A stretch of DNA of 64,000 nucleotides, from the NCBI RefSeq assembly GCF_001632365.1, contig NW_024468542.1:344627-408626 (forward strand). Direction: 5' to 3'. The notes beneath the pieces were generated by a model, which ran no database searches, had not been told where the DNA came from, and saw only the letters and a program-made list of their open reading frames with translations. Made by a program: the position numbers and the translations under genes. Source of the stretch: Laetiporus sulphureus 93-53. Taxonomy: Eukaryota > Basidiomycota > Agaricomycetes > Polyporales > Laetiporaceae. Positions 22,026-33,047 of this stretch are shown piece after piece (position 1 is the first letter of the stretch; each line of letters opens with the position of its first letter).

Positions 22026-23091
22026 CTACCATCCTCTTGACCTGTCGGAGTCCAGCTTCTTGTCAGTACGTGTGCTATGGCTCATCGCACTTGCTGGCAC
22101 GCGGAAGAAAGACTTTGCGCCTCGTCCTCCGCGGCTACGGAATGCTCGACGATATCCCGAAGACGCACGGTATGGTGTATGCCTTCGTTGCTTAGAGAAC
22201 GATTGGCTGCGATGCCTCCCTTCTGATTTCCTCGCTTTCGCTTCGCTGCGGTTCGTGCGCTGCATATCGGAGGAGGCTTCTACTGCGGTCGGTAACTGCT
22301 CCAAATCCTCATCGACGAATGTGTCGCACTCCGAGTGGTCAAGATGGCTCCCAAATTGCTGCTCTTGTGATAAATTGGAGTCTTCGGCGTCTGAGTGGGG
22401 ATCGTATGTGTAAACCTCTGTGTTCGCTTGGCAGCTCGCACATGAGCAGGGCTGACATTTTCGTAATCTGTGAGCCGCTGTTCTCGCCTACTATCTATCA
22501 CGATGAACACTCACCGGTTGCTGGGCGTCTTCAGGCCCAGGCAATTTGTCAAGCAGATTGGGAGCATACTTGTATTTCCAGTCATGCAGTTCGACTGGCA
22601 GTCGTGGGCGCGTCAGGCGTGCTATGGGAGCCACTGAGTCAGGTTCTGTCCGAAAATGACATGCTTCCTCGACGCATCGTTCGGTCTAAACGAGGCTGTC
22701 AGTATGTCTTTAGGGTGGGGCGATAGGTCCGTCGCTCACAATCCAATTTGCGGTCTCTCTGTCATGTTCGTGGTCAGGTTCACTATCATGTCTCCATGAC
22801 GTTCCTTGGCGGATGAAGGAATCCGTTCGTGGATAATGATATGTCTGTGACGAGAACTGTGGTGAGTTACTTGATTGGCATTCATATTTTTTGCGCACTC
22901 ACGGGGTCGTGATTCTCGTTCCACCATCCTTGGGTATTCGCGGGCGTGCAGAGCTGTGATGAACAGGACCATTCTCGTTGTTGCTCATACCAACTACGCG
23001 GAAGGTCAGGATGCGGCACGACTATCATCTTAACGAAAGGAATCTTCTTCTTGATAGCGTCACGGGCTCTTCGCAGGAACTTGAATCCCAT
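22026..23091 (-). CDS. array-family member (22 kb), Arg-rich tail
   Basis: Four exons, all phase 0: 23091-22903 (63 aa), 22856-22740 (39 aa), 22685-22515 (57 aa), 22451-22026 (141 aa); 300 aa. The start MGFKFLRRARDAIKKKIPFV is followed by KMIVVPHPDLPRSW, close in pattern to the gamma and theta N-termini. Exon 3 holds APIARLTRPRLPVELHDW, the family proline motif. Exon 4 has a Cys pair (CSCASCQA), an acidic middle and a very basic tail (SKQRRHTPYRASSGYRRAF). The basic tail would suit nucleic-acid binding or nuclear import; that is inference. The acceptor of exon 3 (GTTTAG at 22686) was chosen as the only one that keeps an open phase-0 frame. Confidence 0.68.
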
Positions 23092-23289
23092 GTGCAAATA
23101 ATGAGGAGGGAAGGGGTATGGAGCGAGGAAGGTGGGAAGAGATTATGAGATGATGGTCGTGCTGCTCGTGGCAAGTATATCATGTAAAACTGATGCAAAG
23201 CCAGCAGAACAAACCCGACAGGTGGCAGCCCGCTTGTTGTAGTCAAGGAAGAAGGTCGAAGCAACACGCGGATTTGCCAAATGCGTACG

Positions 23290-23310
23290 AGCGCTTACAC
23301 GCTTGTGGCG
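23290..23310 (-). promoter_or_regulatory. array-family upstream element (22 kb gene)
   Basis: AGCGCTTACACGCTTGTGGC, about 200 bases before the ATG at 23091. Confidence 0.5.
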
Positions 23311-24822
23311 TATCGTGACAGATGGCTTGAGGCCCGTCTGTTAATGTTGTTTGCGGACCTTTGCATTCTATACTCAGCTTGTCATGAACTGAAGGTAACG
23401 CTAAGGAATGGACACTTGGTGACGTCGCATAGCTCGCCGGACTGATGAATGTTACTGACCGCAATTTCACATGCACTTTGAGATTCATGCACTAACATCT
23501 CGTCACGCAGGCTTCCAACTTCACACGCCTCGCAATCTCGACGAGGGTGCTTGATCTACACTGCGTTTGAATTGCTTGTGTGAGCTATAGTGCATGCTTT
23601 TTTGAGCGTACCGGATCGCTGACGTTCTGCAGGTGACATACCCTCATTCGTCTTCAGAGGTTCTAATGATCGATCACTGCACTAGTCAAGACCCCTCGCT
23701 ACGACTTAATCCACACGCATTCACTACTGTTTGGCACAGTAGGTCAGCAATAACCGCCAATGTTCCATGGCTCGCCTCGTATGCCACAGTCTCAAAAGGT
23801 CATTCCATGAACGAGTATGCCTGGGACAGATCATAATCTGCAAGACTTGGCTTCCATTTGAACAGGATATAAGTGCGCCATTGCGACTATGTCTTGTGCT
23901 TTTCAAACGTCTTTGATCGCATCAGGAATGGATTTACAAAAAGTATTGGTGACTCCCAGTCACGGTGCGGATATTGTTCCCATAATGACAATCGGCGTCA
24001 ACGTGGCGTCCAGAATTTGAAGGAACGTTGGTCAGTACTCTGATTTGAACGGTATGTTGTGTTGTTCTACAAGCTTGATGACGAGATAAGCAGCATGGCA
24101 GTGTAGGAAGCCTGTATCATTAATTTCTGCCGTGTATTGAGAAAGATACCGAGATACTCTGCCAGTATGATCGGAAGCTCAGATTCGATTGTCCGCTGCA
24201 TGGCATGCAATGCTGGAGTAGCACATGTCCTTGTCTTCGTCGTGTCGAACGCATCATGAGGGTAGTTTTGCGACTGAATGACTGTTGAGATGACACGCGA
24301 AAGTTCAGCCTAGACATGTCAGCGCAACATATTCTGTCATTTCTAGCGTTGCTGGACCGCAATATGATGGTGCCACCCACAGGGCCACGCCACCCGCCAC
24401 TGACCGCGCATCACCGGGTCGAGCGCTTCCGAACTCTTTGCACTGCGGCATTGTGGCTACCTTTCTCGACGAAACTCGCTGCATATGATATTTACTCGAC
24501 AGTCTCAAGTATCTGACATCGTTTCATAACGATAAGGCATTGAAAAGATTTGACAGCAACAATCCTCAAGGCATTAAGGGTGACATTTACAAGCGGGGTT
24601 TCGGGCTACAGAGTCAATCATCCGAAAATCTGGATACATTTAAGAATTATTTCAGTCACATACCGCTTCATTTTCATGGTTGCTTCATTCATCACAGTGA
24701 AAAAGTTGCTCCGGGAAGTTTGCCCTCATAGGCCATAGGTATCGCGCATCAAGATGTCCATTTGTGCCTTATTAACGCCTCTTCACACGATCCGTCCCGA
24801 TGTACGGGGATTGTCGCGTTAA
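23311..24822. other. intergenic, no gene seen
   Basis: No supportable frame. The stretch around 24560-24720 resembles 45700-45800 (shared ACAAGCG.G.TTTCGGGC), the 3' flank of the zeta-like remnants. Confidence 0.4.
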
Positions 24823-25180
24823 TTAGACTTCGAAAATGTCTTTCTCGTGGCTGCGAAGAACAAACAGGATTGCTGCAAGTGTATCGTCGGTGGACTCGTT
24901 CCCTTTGTACCGGCCATCCGGCTCATAGAGTCTCCTGGCCGTGGGCGTGCTCACCAGGACCGGCCGCAGGAGCATCTTCCATTCAGCCAACCGGTAGCCA
25001 ATCCAGCCTTACTGTCGAGGGTAAGTCAGATCACTCGGAACTCCTTACTTAACGACACAACTCGCCGGTTTATATCATCTGACGTAGCCTTGCTCACTTC
25101 CTTGCGCCCAGCACCGATCTCCCAAGTGCATTCCCTCTTCCACTCCGCTGGAATATCGTTCATCTGTTCCAAATGAGTGC
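24823..25180 (-). pseudogene. zeta-like remnant 1 (exons 2-3)
   Basis: Around 25170-25085 the minus strand reads IPAEWKRECTWEIGAG, matching PEEWKRDWYLGDRY of zeta exon 2. After a gap with splice-like sites, 25010-24823 reads GWIGYRLAEWKMLLRPVLVS then TPTARRLYE, matching GWVGATWREMPLRTVPLY and TATRPRE of zeta exon 3, and ends in a stop. No exon 1 or tail exon is found next to it. It is probably a decayed copy. Confidence 0.5.
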
Positions 25181-25429
25181 AATCATCCTTGGTTTGGGAC
25201 ACTTAGCTTGGGACATATAGGCAAGCATGCATATCGCTTAGATCTCGTCGCTCTGGCTAATACGCCGATCCCGTTCCGAAGTGTAGTATACAAAACGGAC
25301 AATTGCAGACCACCCAGGAACCTATGCGTTGATGCAGCCTCTGCCTATCTTCTACAAATTCAAATGCATTGTACGACAGCCCCTCTGTAATCTTCACCGC
25401 CGAGCGCTCACCAGTGGCATTGTCGGATC

Positions 25430-26521
25430 TCAAGTATGGCGATCGTAGCTTGTTTCATAGATGATGACTCTGTCGACGGCAGCATTGGTGGGGATATTAC
25501 ATGTTAATGAGGATCGAGCCTGCGCTCGCCTACTCCGCGGACTGTCTGGACGAGCTGGTTGTCCACGCCCCTGTGCTTGCATGTGGGTTGTCCGGGACGG
25601 ATGGCCATGCGCGCTCTCCTCGCAACAAGTACTGCAGCAACGGCGACGATACCTGGACGTCATGGGCGGCAGAGGTTGGAGGCCGGTGAAAAAGATGTTC
25701 TGCGGGCAGCACGCCGACTCGACATAGAGCACCTTCCCAAGGTCGCCGAGTGAGTCTACGGAGGCCTTCTTGGAGAGCCCTACGGTACGTGTCCTGGAGG
25801 GAGCGGAGCGTGTGGCTGCCCTCCGTCGTGCCCTGTGTTTAGTAGACTTTATGGGGGTGACAGTGTCCTTTAATGGGAGGTGAGCTGTCTGAATGCGTAT
25901 GCAGCGGATGATTTGCTTACTGATGCTGAGGCCGCCGTAGTCGTTGTTCCTTCGTTGTGTAGGCTCGGCGCCCTTGACCACTGCTCATCTTCCTCGAGAA
26001 TGTTGCGCAAGAGTGGTTCCGGGAGCGGTACTGATGACATTGCTGCGATCATTTCTTGAGGGTTCTCGATGGGAGGTGATAACCCGGTAATTGGTCCTAC
26101 TGACTGAGCCATCCTTAGCCATCCTGAGGACAAGTACCACATGCTGCTTGACGTACCGGTGGACTTAGGCCACTCGTCACCACCCTACGCCGAAAGTTAA
26201 TGCGGACTGGAATGTGCTCTGGAGGTGTTGCTGTGTTTCCGGTATGGAGTTGGGGTGCCGATCGTGCAAGGAATTCGACACGGCCGCTACTATTCCGGCT
26301 CGCTTTAGTGACCTTATAACAAACGGCGAGCGTACAGGCTTTAACGGGCTAGTCGATTGACTCACTGATCGTCCATCTCCATCCGTTTTGGTTTGTACGT
26401 TCATAGAATCCAGATAGTCGGAGCTCGTAGCAAACTGAGAGTTATTTTGATGCACGCCGGATCGATACTGCGCCACACGTTGAATGGTGGTCCAAGTTCT
26501 GGTTAAGAAGCTGATGATCAT
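25430..26521 (-). CDS. array-family member delta-1, doubtful exon 2 acceptor
   Basis: Exon 1 26521-26366 (52 aa): MIISFLTRTWTTIQRVAQYR, ending QTKTDGDGRS before GTGAGTCAAT. Exon 2 contains RVEFLARSAPQLHTGNTAT and INFRRRVVTSGLSPP. Exon 3 contains LSPPIENPQEMIAAM and LLRNILEEDEQW. Exon 4 begins DTVTPIKSTKHRARRRAATR, then SLGDLGKVLYVESACCPQNI and a Cys cluster (CCSTCC), ending 25430. The acceptor used for exon 2 in delta-2 and delta-3 (CCAG) is replaced here by AATAG followed by TAG, which gives a stop. Intron 1 is open in one frame if retained. This copy is therefore suspect, although exons 3 and 4 are well kept. Confidence 0.5.
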
Positions 26522-26719
26522 TTCGGTGAGCGAACAAGTTGATATCGCGGATTGCAGTGAGTAGATTTCAGTACAAAATGTCGAGCACGTTGATCGTGAG
26601 CAAGAGATGCTTCTATGTGTAGCGAGAGAATCGGGCGATAGTGTAGTGCCGACAAAAAGCGGGACATGCAGTTTTAAGACGCGGAGCAAGTGGCTCATGG
26701 ACTACTCTAATTGTCTAGC

Positions 26720-26735
26720 TGGGCGCTAATACTGC
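26720..26735 (-). promoter_or_regulatory. array-family upstream element (delta-1)
   Basis: GGGCGCTAATACTGCATTGG, about 205 bases before the ATG. The same block, nearly unchanged, precedes delta-2 and delta-3. Confidence 0.5.
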
Positions 26736-28309
26736 ATTGGCCACAGAACAGCGGCCGTTGTTTCAATGTAGCTTCCTTGGCTCATCTTTTAGGATCCGTT
26801 CAGATTGCGCTCATGAACACGGTCAGTCTCGTTTGAGATCGAGCTTGTTCCCAAATGACATATTGAAGGACGTTGATGCATACGGCTGCGCTGGATATAT
26901 TCGTGGTGCTCCCGTCAGATTGTCAGGCAGCGTTTACTTTTTTGAGACTTAAGAGAATTTATAAAGACGGACGATGTTTTTGCGGGGTCATGCAGGCCGA
27001 ACATCAATCTTCTATGCATTGAACATTGATCGCTGATCGATTATCCTGCCGTTGTCCAGTTTGCAGTGAGAGAACTGGCCGGCTTTTTTGAATCGCTCGT
27101 GAAGCAGAGTGAAGCAGGCATGCATCATTATTCAGAGTCGAGCGTAGCTTTGCTCGGTCGACTCGAGGGCATGAACGCAAGCTTTAAAGCACTTGGAGTT
27201 AACAGTTGTAATGTTTCTCAGATATTTCCGGCGAGTTGCACGAGGCATCCTGAGTGTGGCCACGTAGACTTGCTTTCAGCTTGAGAGCAAGCCCTAGTAG
27301 CAATGAGCGAAATACAACTACGATCAACTTTTTAAGCTATAGTAGTGGTTATTAGCGGTGCCACATGGATCGCGCGCCACTGCCAGCAGCTCGAGCGCCC
27401 GGTCACTGAGGGAAAGTCTTTCCTCGCCTTCAGTTCATGACTCCCTCGTAAGCGGGTCATCTGTGAGTAGCGTCTTGTCTGACCTACCAGCCACAACGGG
27501 AACTCATGGTGAAACCGGGAGGGCGATGCTGCGGCCACGGCAGAAAGGGACAAGCCCGGCGAACCGGATGCTCTCAGAAGCGGCCCTTCAAGACTCAGGG
27601 GAAATACCATGTTCGGCGTGTGGCTTATCACAAGCAGCGCCAGGAGCGAGACGAGGTGTTCCATCGCTCAAGGGGAGGCTGCGAGTGGGATCGCCGCTTT
27701 GAAGCCATCTGGGATAGGCAGACAGAGGCATGAAAGGCGTGGGGGAAGGAGGCGGCGGCTAAGATGCTGCACATCTCGCCACGCCTGCCGCTGCTAGGGC
27801 TGGAGTTGGACGATCATGTTGAGAGTGAAGTCGTCGAGTGTCCCTATGAAGAGGACGGCCGTTGATTCTGAGCAGCCGTTGAAGATCCGGAGGAGCGGGG
27901 CCTCGACGCCTGATCGCGAGACGTGTTATAGAACATTGCACTCAACTATTTTATCTCACCACCAAGTATTAGATCGCTCACAATGTAAATATAAGCGCCT
28001 GGCCTGTTATCGAGATCTTCGAGGCGGTGGCATCCATGCGCGGGTGTGACCACCGCCACAGACGCATTGGTCGTTGATCGTTGGTGTTCGCCACGACGTG
28101 TTCGACTCGCGTTATTTGGTTCCAGTGGCACTTCAACTTCCGACGCGAATATAAGGACGGTCGCACCCCAGTTACTCTTAAGCAGCTCAGCCGCTCTTTT
28201 GCACCGCGCAGACTTTTGACTATAGAGTCTTCCTTCTTTGCCTCTGTTACTCCGGCTATTCGCCTATCATTCAATTGCGCATACAGCTGAGCCGTGGCCA
28301 CCTATCCTA
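26736..28309. other. duplicated flanks of delta-1 and epsilon-1
   Basis: 26736-27330 is delta upstream sequence shared with 47910-48400 and 53830-54420. 27355-27445 is shared with 48435-48525. 27470-27960 is shared with 60450-60960 and holds degenerate plus-strand frames. No intact gene. Confidence 0.5.
28050..28072 (+). promoter_or_regulatory. array-family upstream element (epsilon-1)
   Basis: CCACCGCCACAGACGCATTG, the reverse complement of the element seen before minus-strand members, plus AATATAAGCGCC near 27989. It lies about 250 bases before the ATG; orientation follows the gene. Confidence 0.55.
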
Positions 28310-29313
28310 ATGGAATGCGACGGGAACACCACATTAGTGAATCCAGAAAACGATCACCGCAGGATCGCGGCATCCCCCACTGAGTGGAGCAACGAGTCGG
28401 ACTCGTGGTTCGATGATGAGCAAGAATTCGATGCAGAGGCCTTTGCAAATGCACAAAGTGAAACATTCACGGACAGCGACTCCGTAAGTCAGCTCGCCAA
28501 TCAATGTTCGTTTCATCCTGTGCACTCACCAATACATACAGGATCCCGATAACATCGACTATTGCCGCCTGTGGAGGCGCATCAGCCCAGCTCAACCTGC
28601 CAACTTCGAAGAAAGGATTTTGGACTGGAAGAGCCGGACTGATGAAGAAGGGAATTATGTGAGCAGGTGCTTTTGGTAAGTTTCTGTAGCGGGCACGCAC
28701 TCTCAACGATTCTGATGATTCATATCCTGTTAGACGCGCCAACAAGGGTCTTCATGGACAGGTCCGGCAACCCCATGATGTATATGGACGGTTCGCATAA
28801 TGTCCGGCTGATGATGCCCAGGCCGATCCCACCACCGGAGTCATCCTACGCCTTACGGAAGGGACTGTGGGACTGTCATGTAGTGGACGGCAAAGTGGTT
28901 ATCATGCAGCAGACTTTAGAGGAAGCAGGATCCCTGCGGCCTGGATATGTTGATGCGGGAAGTCTATCTAAAGTTTCTCGCTTGCGGGCTTCCGATAGCA
29001 AACGGGTGAGGCAGGTCCCTGTCGGACCAAGGCCTATGAAGAGGCAACCCACTTTGGTGAGCATTGTATACTGTTTTAAATGTCCTGACAATTGCTTACC
29101 GCATACTTTAACTCTTCTCTGCTCATATCACCGATCGTGACCCAGGGTATGCGCTCCAAAACCTCTGCTACACAGAGGGAATACAGCATGGCCGCCGTGG
29201 CTCACTTGAAGGAAGCATCGCAATCTATTTACCGATGCCATGATGCTTTGAATGTCAAGCGTTACGCCGCTGTCATTCACGAGATGGCGATAAGATTACG
29301 TTGGAGGCAATGA
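28310..29313 (+). CDS. array-family member epsilon-1
   Basis: Plus-strand copy. Exon 1 28310-28483 (58 aa): MECDGNTTLVNPENDHRR, then WSNESDSWFDDEQEFDAEAF, ending ETFTDSDS before GTAAGTCAGC. Exon 2 from 28542: DPDNIDYCRLWRRISPAQPA with ILDWKSRTDEEGNY. Exon 3 (about 28747-29056): MYMDGSHNVRLMMPRPIPPP, LRKGLWDCHVVDGKVVIM, then a basic SDSKRVRQVPVGPRPMKRQP. Exon 4 29146-29313: MAAVAHLKEASQS and a basic end. The exon 2/3 joint is uncertain: a weak donor AG|GTGCTT with acceptor CAACAAG keeps the frame in both epsilon copies. Relative to epsilon-2 the first ATG has become GTG and one base is inserted, so the second ATG is used here. Confidence 0.58.
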
Positions 29314-30371
29314 TGTGCGGCGGTGGTGAGCATAAGGGATCTGAATAGAGGTCATTTAATTTGGATTAAATAGTGATTTATTGTATTCTCCACGATAGAA
29401 TGTCGTCTTGTTTGTGAGGGATGGTCGTATGTTGATCATCGTCATTCGCGAATCAACCCCGCAGATCAGAGTCTTCACCACCGCTTGCATGATTCAGACA
29501 GCTTCAGCCACGCTGATGAAGACGAAGTGTATGTGGTGAATATGAGACAATCGATGAAGTAGCAGCCAAGACACACGAACCAGTCGCGCCTCTGAGGCTC
29601 GAGTCTGAGCGGCGGCGCTCGCCCTGACGTGACCACGTGACCTAGCGAGTCCCGCCACACCCGCCACACTCGCCCTGGTTCTCAGTGCTCATCTTCACCG
29701 ACACCGGCCATCATGCTTTCATGATGGATCGACGATGGCCAGCGTATCAATCAGCATTCTATTTTCCACGAGAGGCTTCGCAAAGGCGAATGTTCGGCCT
29801 TCCTTTCTTCAGATAAGTATTGTGCGAAAAGTGCAAACTTAAATACTACTCGTACTGATGCTGTCTCTATTACATTGCCGCATAATGTTGCATCAGCAAT
29901 TTGATGCATAAAGTTTTATTCAGAAGGCACTTTGCAGAAAATTCTGGCCCTGGAATTACACAGGGCTCTTACATTTGTGGGGATAGCTGCTGGGAACTGT
30001 CAGTCCCAGGGACCTCCCACTATCGCCAGAAAAGAGCCATGAGATATATTAGAGATTTTAAAATGAGGTTTTGTGAGAAACTGGCAAGGAGGGGCATTTC
30101 AAAGGGCTGCGTCGAGCTTGGCGCGTTGCATACACGGCGTTCTCATCGTCTCTATCATGTTCGGGCAGACCTGAGTTGTACGCCAGCTTTGAGATGCGAT
30201 TGCGACGACCATAGCAAGGATGACCGGATGATTGATCAAAGGACTCGCTGAACAAGTTGGTCTTTCGTAGGTGAGCTTCGCGTGCCACAGCGGTCCAGGC
30301 TTGCGATTGGCCGCCACACAATCGTGCCACTCCCGCGTCCCCACGACGAAGTAATTCCCCCACTCATTTTT
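29314..30371. other. intergenic, no gene seen
   Basis: 29330-29540 is the duplicated 3' flank of epsilon (paired with 62335-62560). 29900-30100 is A/T-richer than its surroundings and has no recognisable gene. Confidence 0.4.
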
Positions 30372-30863
30372 TCAGAATTTTCTGGCATTCTGTGGCCTGC
30401 TCGGATCGCCATCATCTTGCATGCGATACGTTCTGGGACGGAAAGAAGAAATTCTACACTCGGATTCGATGCCGAAGAGGACCATCCGTGCCTGCGATGA
30501 CGGCTGCAACGTCGAAGAAATATCTGAAGCGTTATCTCCTGACTGGATGTTATGAACTAGGCCTACTCGTCCTATGCATTCCCTCATAGCATCAGTATGG
30601 GGTTCTATCGTCGCCGAAGACCTGTTGGAAACGAATGGGTCTCGAAGTCTCACCCAAATGCTTCCGTGTGACTCGTTGTCTTGAACGCTACCTACAGCCT
30701 CCATTTTCACAGGGTTTTCATCAAGAGAGCTTTCCGCTTGCTCGGATATGCCGCCTAATTCATGCAGTCGACAAACGCGACACGTTCTAATGCGTCTCTT
30801 GATACCAGGCTGTGGCCCTTGGTGCGCGATCACTGCGACAAGCTCGGTCGACCATAAGGCCAT
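30372..30863 (-). CDS. hypothetical protein, possible array-family relative
   Basis: A 163-codon open frame from ATG 30863: MALWSTELVAVIAHQGPQPG, then IKRRIRTCRVCRLHE, an acidic middle (KMEAVGSVQDNESHGSIW) and a hydrophilic end. A GTGAGA donor-like site follows GSIW, so the real gene may be spliced. The hydrophobic-basic start loosely recalls the LLIIQP.PEL N-termini of the array, but I cannot show homology. Confidence 0.3.
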   Translation of the reverse strand: MALWSTELVAVIAHQGPQPGIKRRIRTCRVCRLHELGGISEQAESSLDENPVKMEAVGSVQDNESHGSIWVRLRDPFVSNRSSATIEPHTDAMRECIGRVGLVHNIQSGDNASDISSTLQPSSQARMVLFGIESECRISSFRPRTYRMQDDGDPSRPQNARKF

Positions 30864-31440
30864 CGTTGCCGTCCCATGGCGTATGCGGGACTCCAAAACC
30901 AGAAGACATGTAGACGCGGTTATTGGATTGATCCTGTGGTTTCGTGCGCATACATAATGCTCAGTGGCGTAAGCCTTCACATGATACACGTCAGCGAGGA
31001 CTTCAATGGACTGACCTCCTTCTCAGTCATTCTCAACTCGGAAACCGCTTACAACTTTCCATCTGATTGCGTGCGGATCGTTGGTTGTTAATTTCGGTAC
31101 GGTGGTCGCATTGGTAGAGTGTGACCGTTAGCAGCATCCTCGAGCGAGCCTAGGCTGCGGATCTTGGTGCTCGATCACTGCGATAGCTCGGTCGTTCGTG
31201 AGGCCCTCGTTGCCATGGCGTATATGGGACTCCAAGAGCAGAAGACGCGTAGACGTTATTATTGGGTAGCCTCTTCTGGTTTCGTGTGTACGTATTGCGC
31301 TCAGTTGCGTAAGTCTTCAAATCATTACATCAACAAGAAGTTCAATGGACTGACCTCTTTTTCAGTTATTCCCAACTGTGAAATCGCTTGCAACTTTCCA
31401 AGTGACTGCCTTGACATAGTTGATCTCTAGCATCCGGTAC
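30800..31440 (+). repeat. tandem duplication of about 350 bp
   Basis: 30810-31090 and 31160-31440 are diverged direct copies (shared GACTTCAATGGACTGACCTC or close variants). Each has the same plus-strand frame (MAYAGLQNQKTCRRGYW and MAYMGLQEQKTRRRYYW; ends YNFPSDCVRIV and CNFPSDCLDIV) and each has a perfect intron-like stretch GTAAG..TTCA ... GACTGACC ... CAG. Small unrecognised gene pair or fragments. Confidence 0.45.
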
Positions 31441-32145
31441 TGTGGTCGCATTGGTGACTATTGGCAGCGTCCTCGAGCAAACGTAGGAGCAGGTCTACTG
31501 AGGGGCTCTCCACATCAAGAGTTTCTCCTCCGCCTTCCCTGCACGAGTGGGGCTTCGCTTTCTGGCGAAGAACTTGGATGTTGCAAGGTGTAGCGTGCAG
31601 AATAAGGAAGCCACGAGCAAACAAATTCCCAGAAGCGCGTCATACGTGTCGATTTACGATCAACAAATATCAAGAGATTATTCTGGGCCAGATTACCGAC
31701 GGGGTTGTGGCTGCCCATGGCTGTCATGGAAGGAGAGTCGAGAAGAGAGAGAAAGTCGCGCGTCGACGCTCGCATGAACAGGCGCCTACGCGATTGTGGC
31801 GGAAGTGCCACTCAACGGGCACCCAATTGTTGCTTGGCTAGGCGATTTCGCGGGAAATCCGTTGGTTCTTGGACTTTAATACTGCAAATATGTTCTCAAA
31901 CACAATACGATCAGTAAGTACATATAGCTTATCGACAAAAGATGTAGTTGAATGAAATATTTATCCACAGGCCAACCCCCCAGCTTCATATAGCTTACAT
32001 CTCGCCGCATCACTTGATTACAACAACCTCTCCTACTGTTTTTCTTTCCAACGTTCCGTCCTTCCTCCCGACGAGCCCGTGGCCACATGGCCTATTTGAT
32101 CGCGAAGGGGCCTGTGATCATGCGGGAGCCAAAGGGCGTGCTGAG
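31441..32145. other. intergenic, no gene seen
   Basis: Minus-strand frames around 31515-31811 have no recognisable motif and no counterpart in the window. Confidence 0.35.
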
Positions 32146-33047
32146 CTAGCGCTTCCGTCGGTACGCGTAGGACAGACAACGTTGTCTGTCTTCCTGCGAC
32201 CAGCTCGCGTCCTCCTGCCATTCGTACATGTCCGTCCTGGCAACGTCGACGGAATCGCTATAGGTGCCGACATCGTTTCCCAGGTCAATTTGTGACCCAG
32301 TTGCCGAGAACTCCGCGCAGGGGTCTGCTGTCTCCCCGCGATTGCTTGTTGATGTGACAAGTCTTATAGTCGGTCGTGCAAATGACTGACAATTACTCAA
32401 ATTCTTCAATTCTGAGGCTCCTGTGTTACGTGTTTTCACTCACCGCGCGGGATTCCAATGACGCTGTCCTCCGTCGTCCGTCAAACATTCGCAGACGTAA
32501 GGGATTCGCCCACTCACTCTCGAGGACGTGCTCGTGCTGTATGGGCACGAGCGACACTCTCGACCCTACCGCAGACGCCGTCGGCGTTCCTTGCCTCGAT
32601 GACAGGAACGCGTTAAGGAGCGGGCCTCCAGTCTGTTGACCAGGGATGAAAAATAACGGAGGATACAGTCATCTAGTTCACTTACCATCCAGTCTTCATC
32701 ACGTTCGGGCTCGTACACGCTCTCGCTCCCCCCTACATTCAACCCGTCTAGCGTATCCGCGGGCAGCGGAGGGAGCTGTCGGGTTGGTCATCAATAGTAT
32801 GGTGGTGAGTGCACATATAATGACGGCGCATAGGCACGCAACTGACCGGTTTGTCTTTGCCGCTCGTCATTGATTGTGCACTTACAGTGACCTCGGATGC
32901 GACACTCATGAAAGTCTTCGCTGCAACTGCCTCCTTATACTTTCGCGCCCATTTGGGAGGATCGTGATCCATTCGTTGGGTGGAGGATATCTGTGTGCTC
33001 GTGCTTCTGACCGAGACGCGAGGCTTTTTGAAGAATCCAAGAGCCAT
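32146..33047 (-). CDS. array-family member (32 kb)
   Basis: Exon 1 33047-32886 (54 aa) starts MALGFFKKPRVSVRSTSTQI and ends SEVT before GTAAGTGCAC. Intron 1 is longer than usual but contains TGTGCACTCACC. Exon 2 (30 aa) reads LPPLPADTLDGLNVGGSES and ends DEDWM. Exon 3 (63 aa) contains RVSLVPIQHEHVLESEW and a basic LRLRMFDGRRRTASLES. Exon 4 (about 86 aa) ends in MYEWQEDASWSQEDRQRC and YRRKR at 32146; its acceptor (TTGAAG) is a guess that keeps phase 0. The GCGCTTATTGGATTG element lies about 175 bases upstream. Function unknown. Confidence 0.55.

Noticed and set aside
25461..25753. Plus-strand frames repeated at 46676-46864 and 52570-52795
   Set aside because: They are shadows of delta exon 4, conserved only because the delta genes are duplicated; splice sites and family motifs support the minus strand.
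31084..31130. tRNA-like string TGGTCGCATTGGTAGAGTGT
   Set aside because: Resembles an A box, but there is no B box, anticodon stem or matching acceptor stem downstream.
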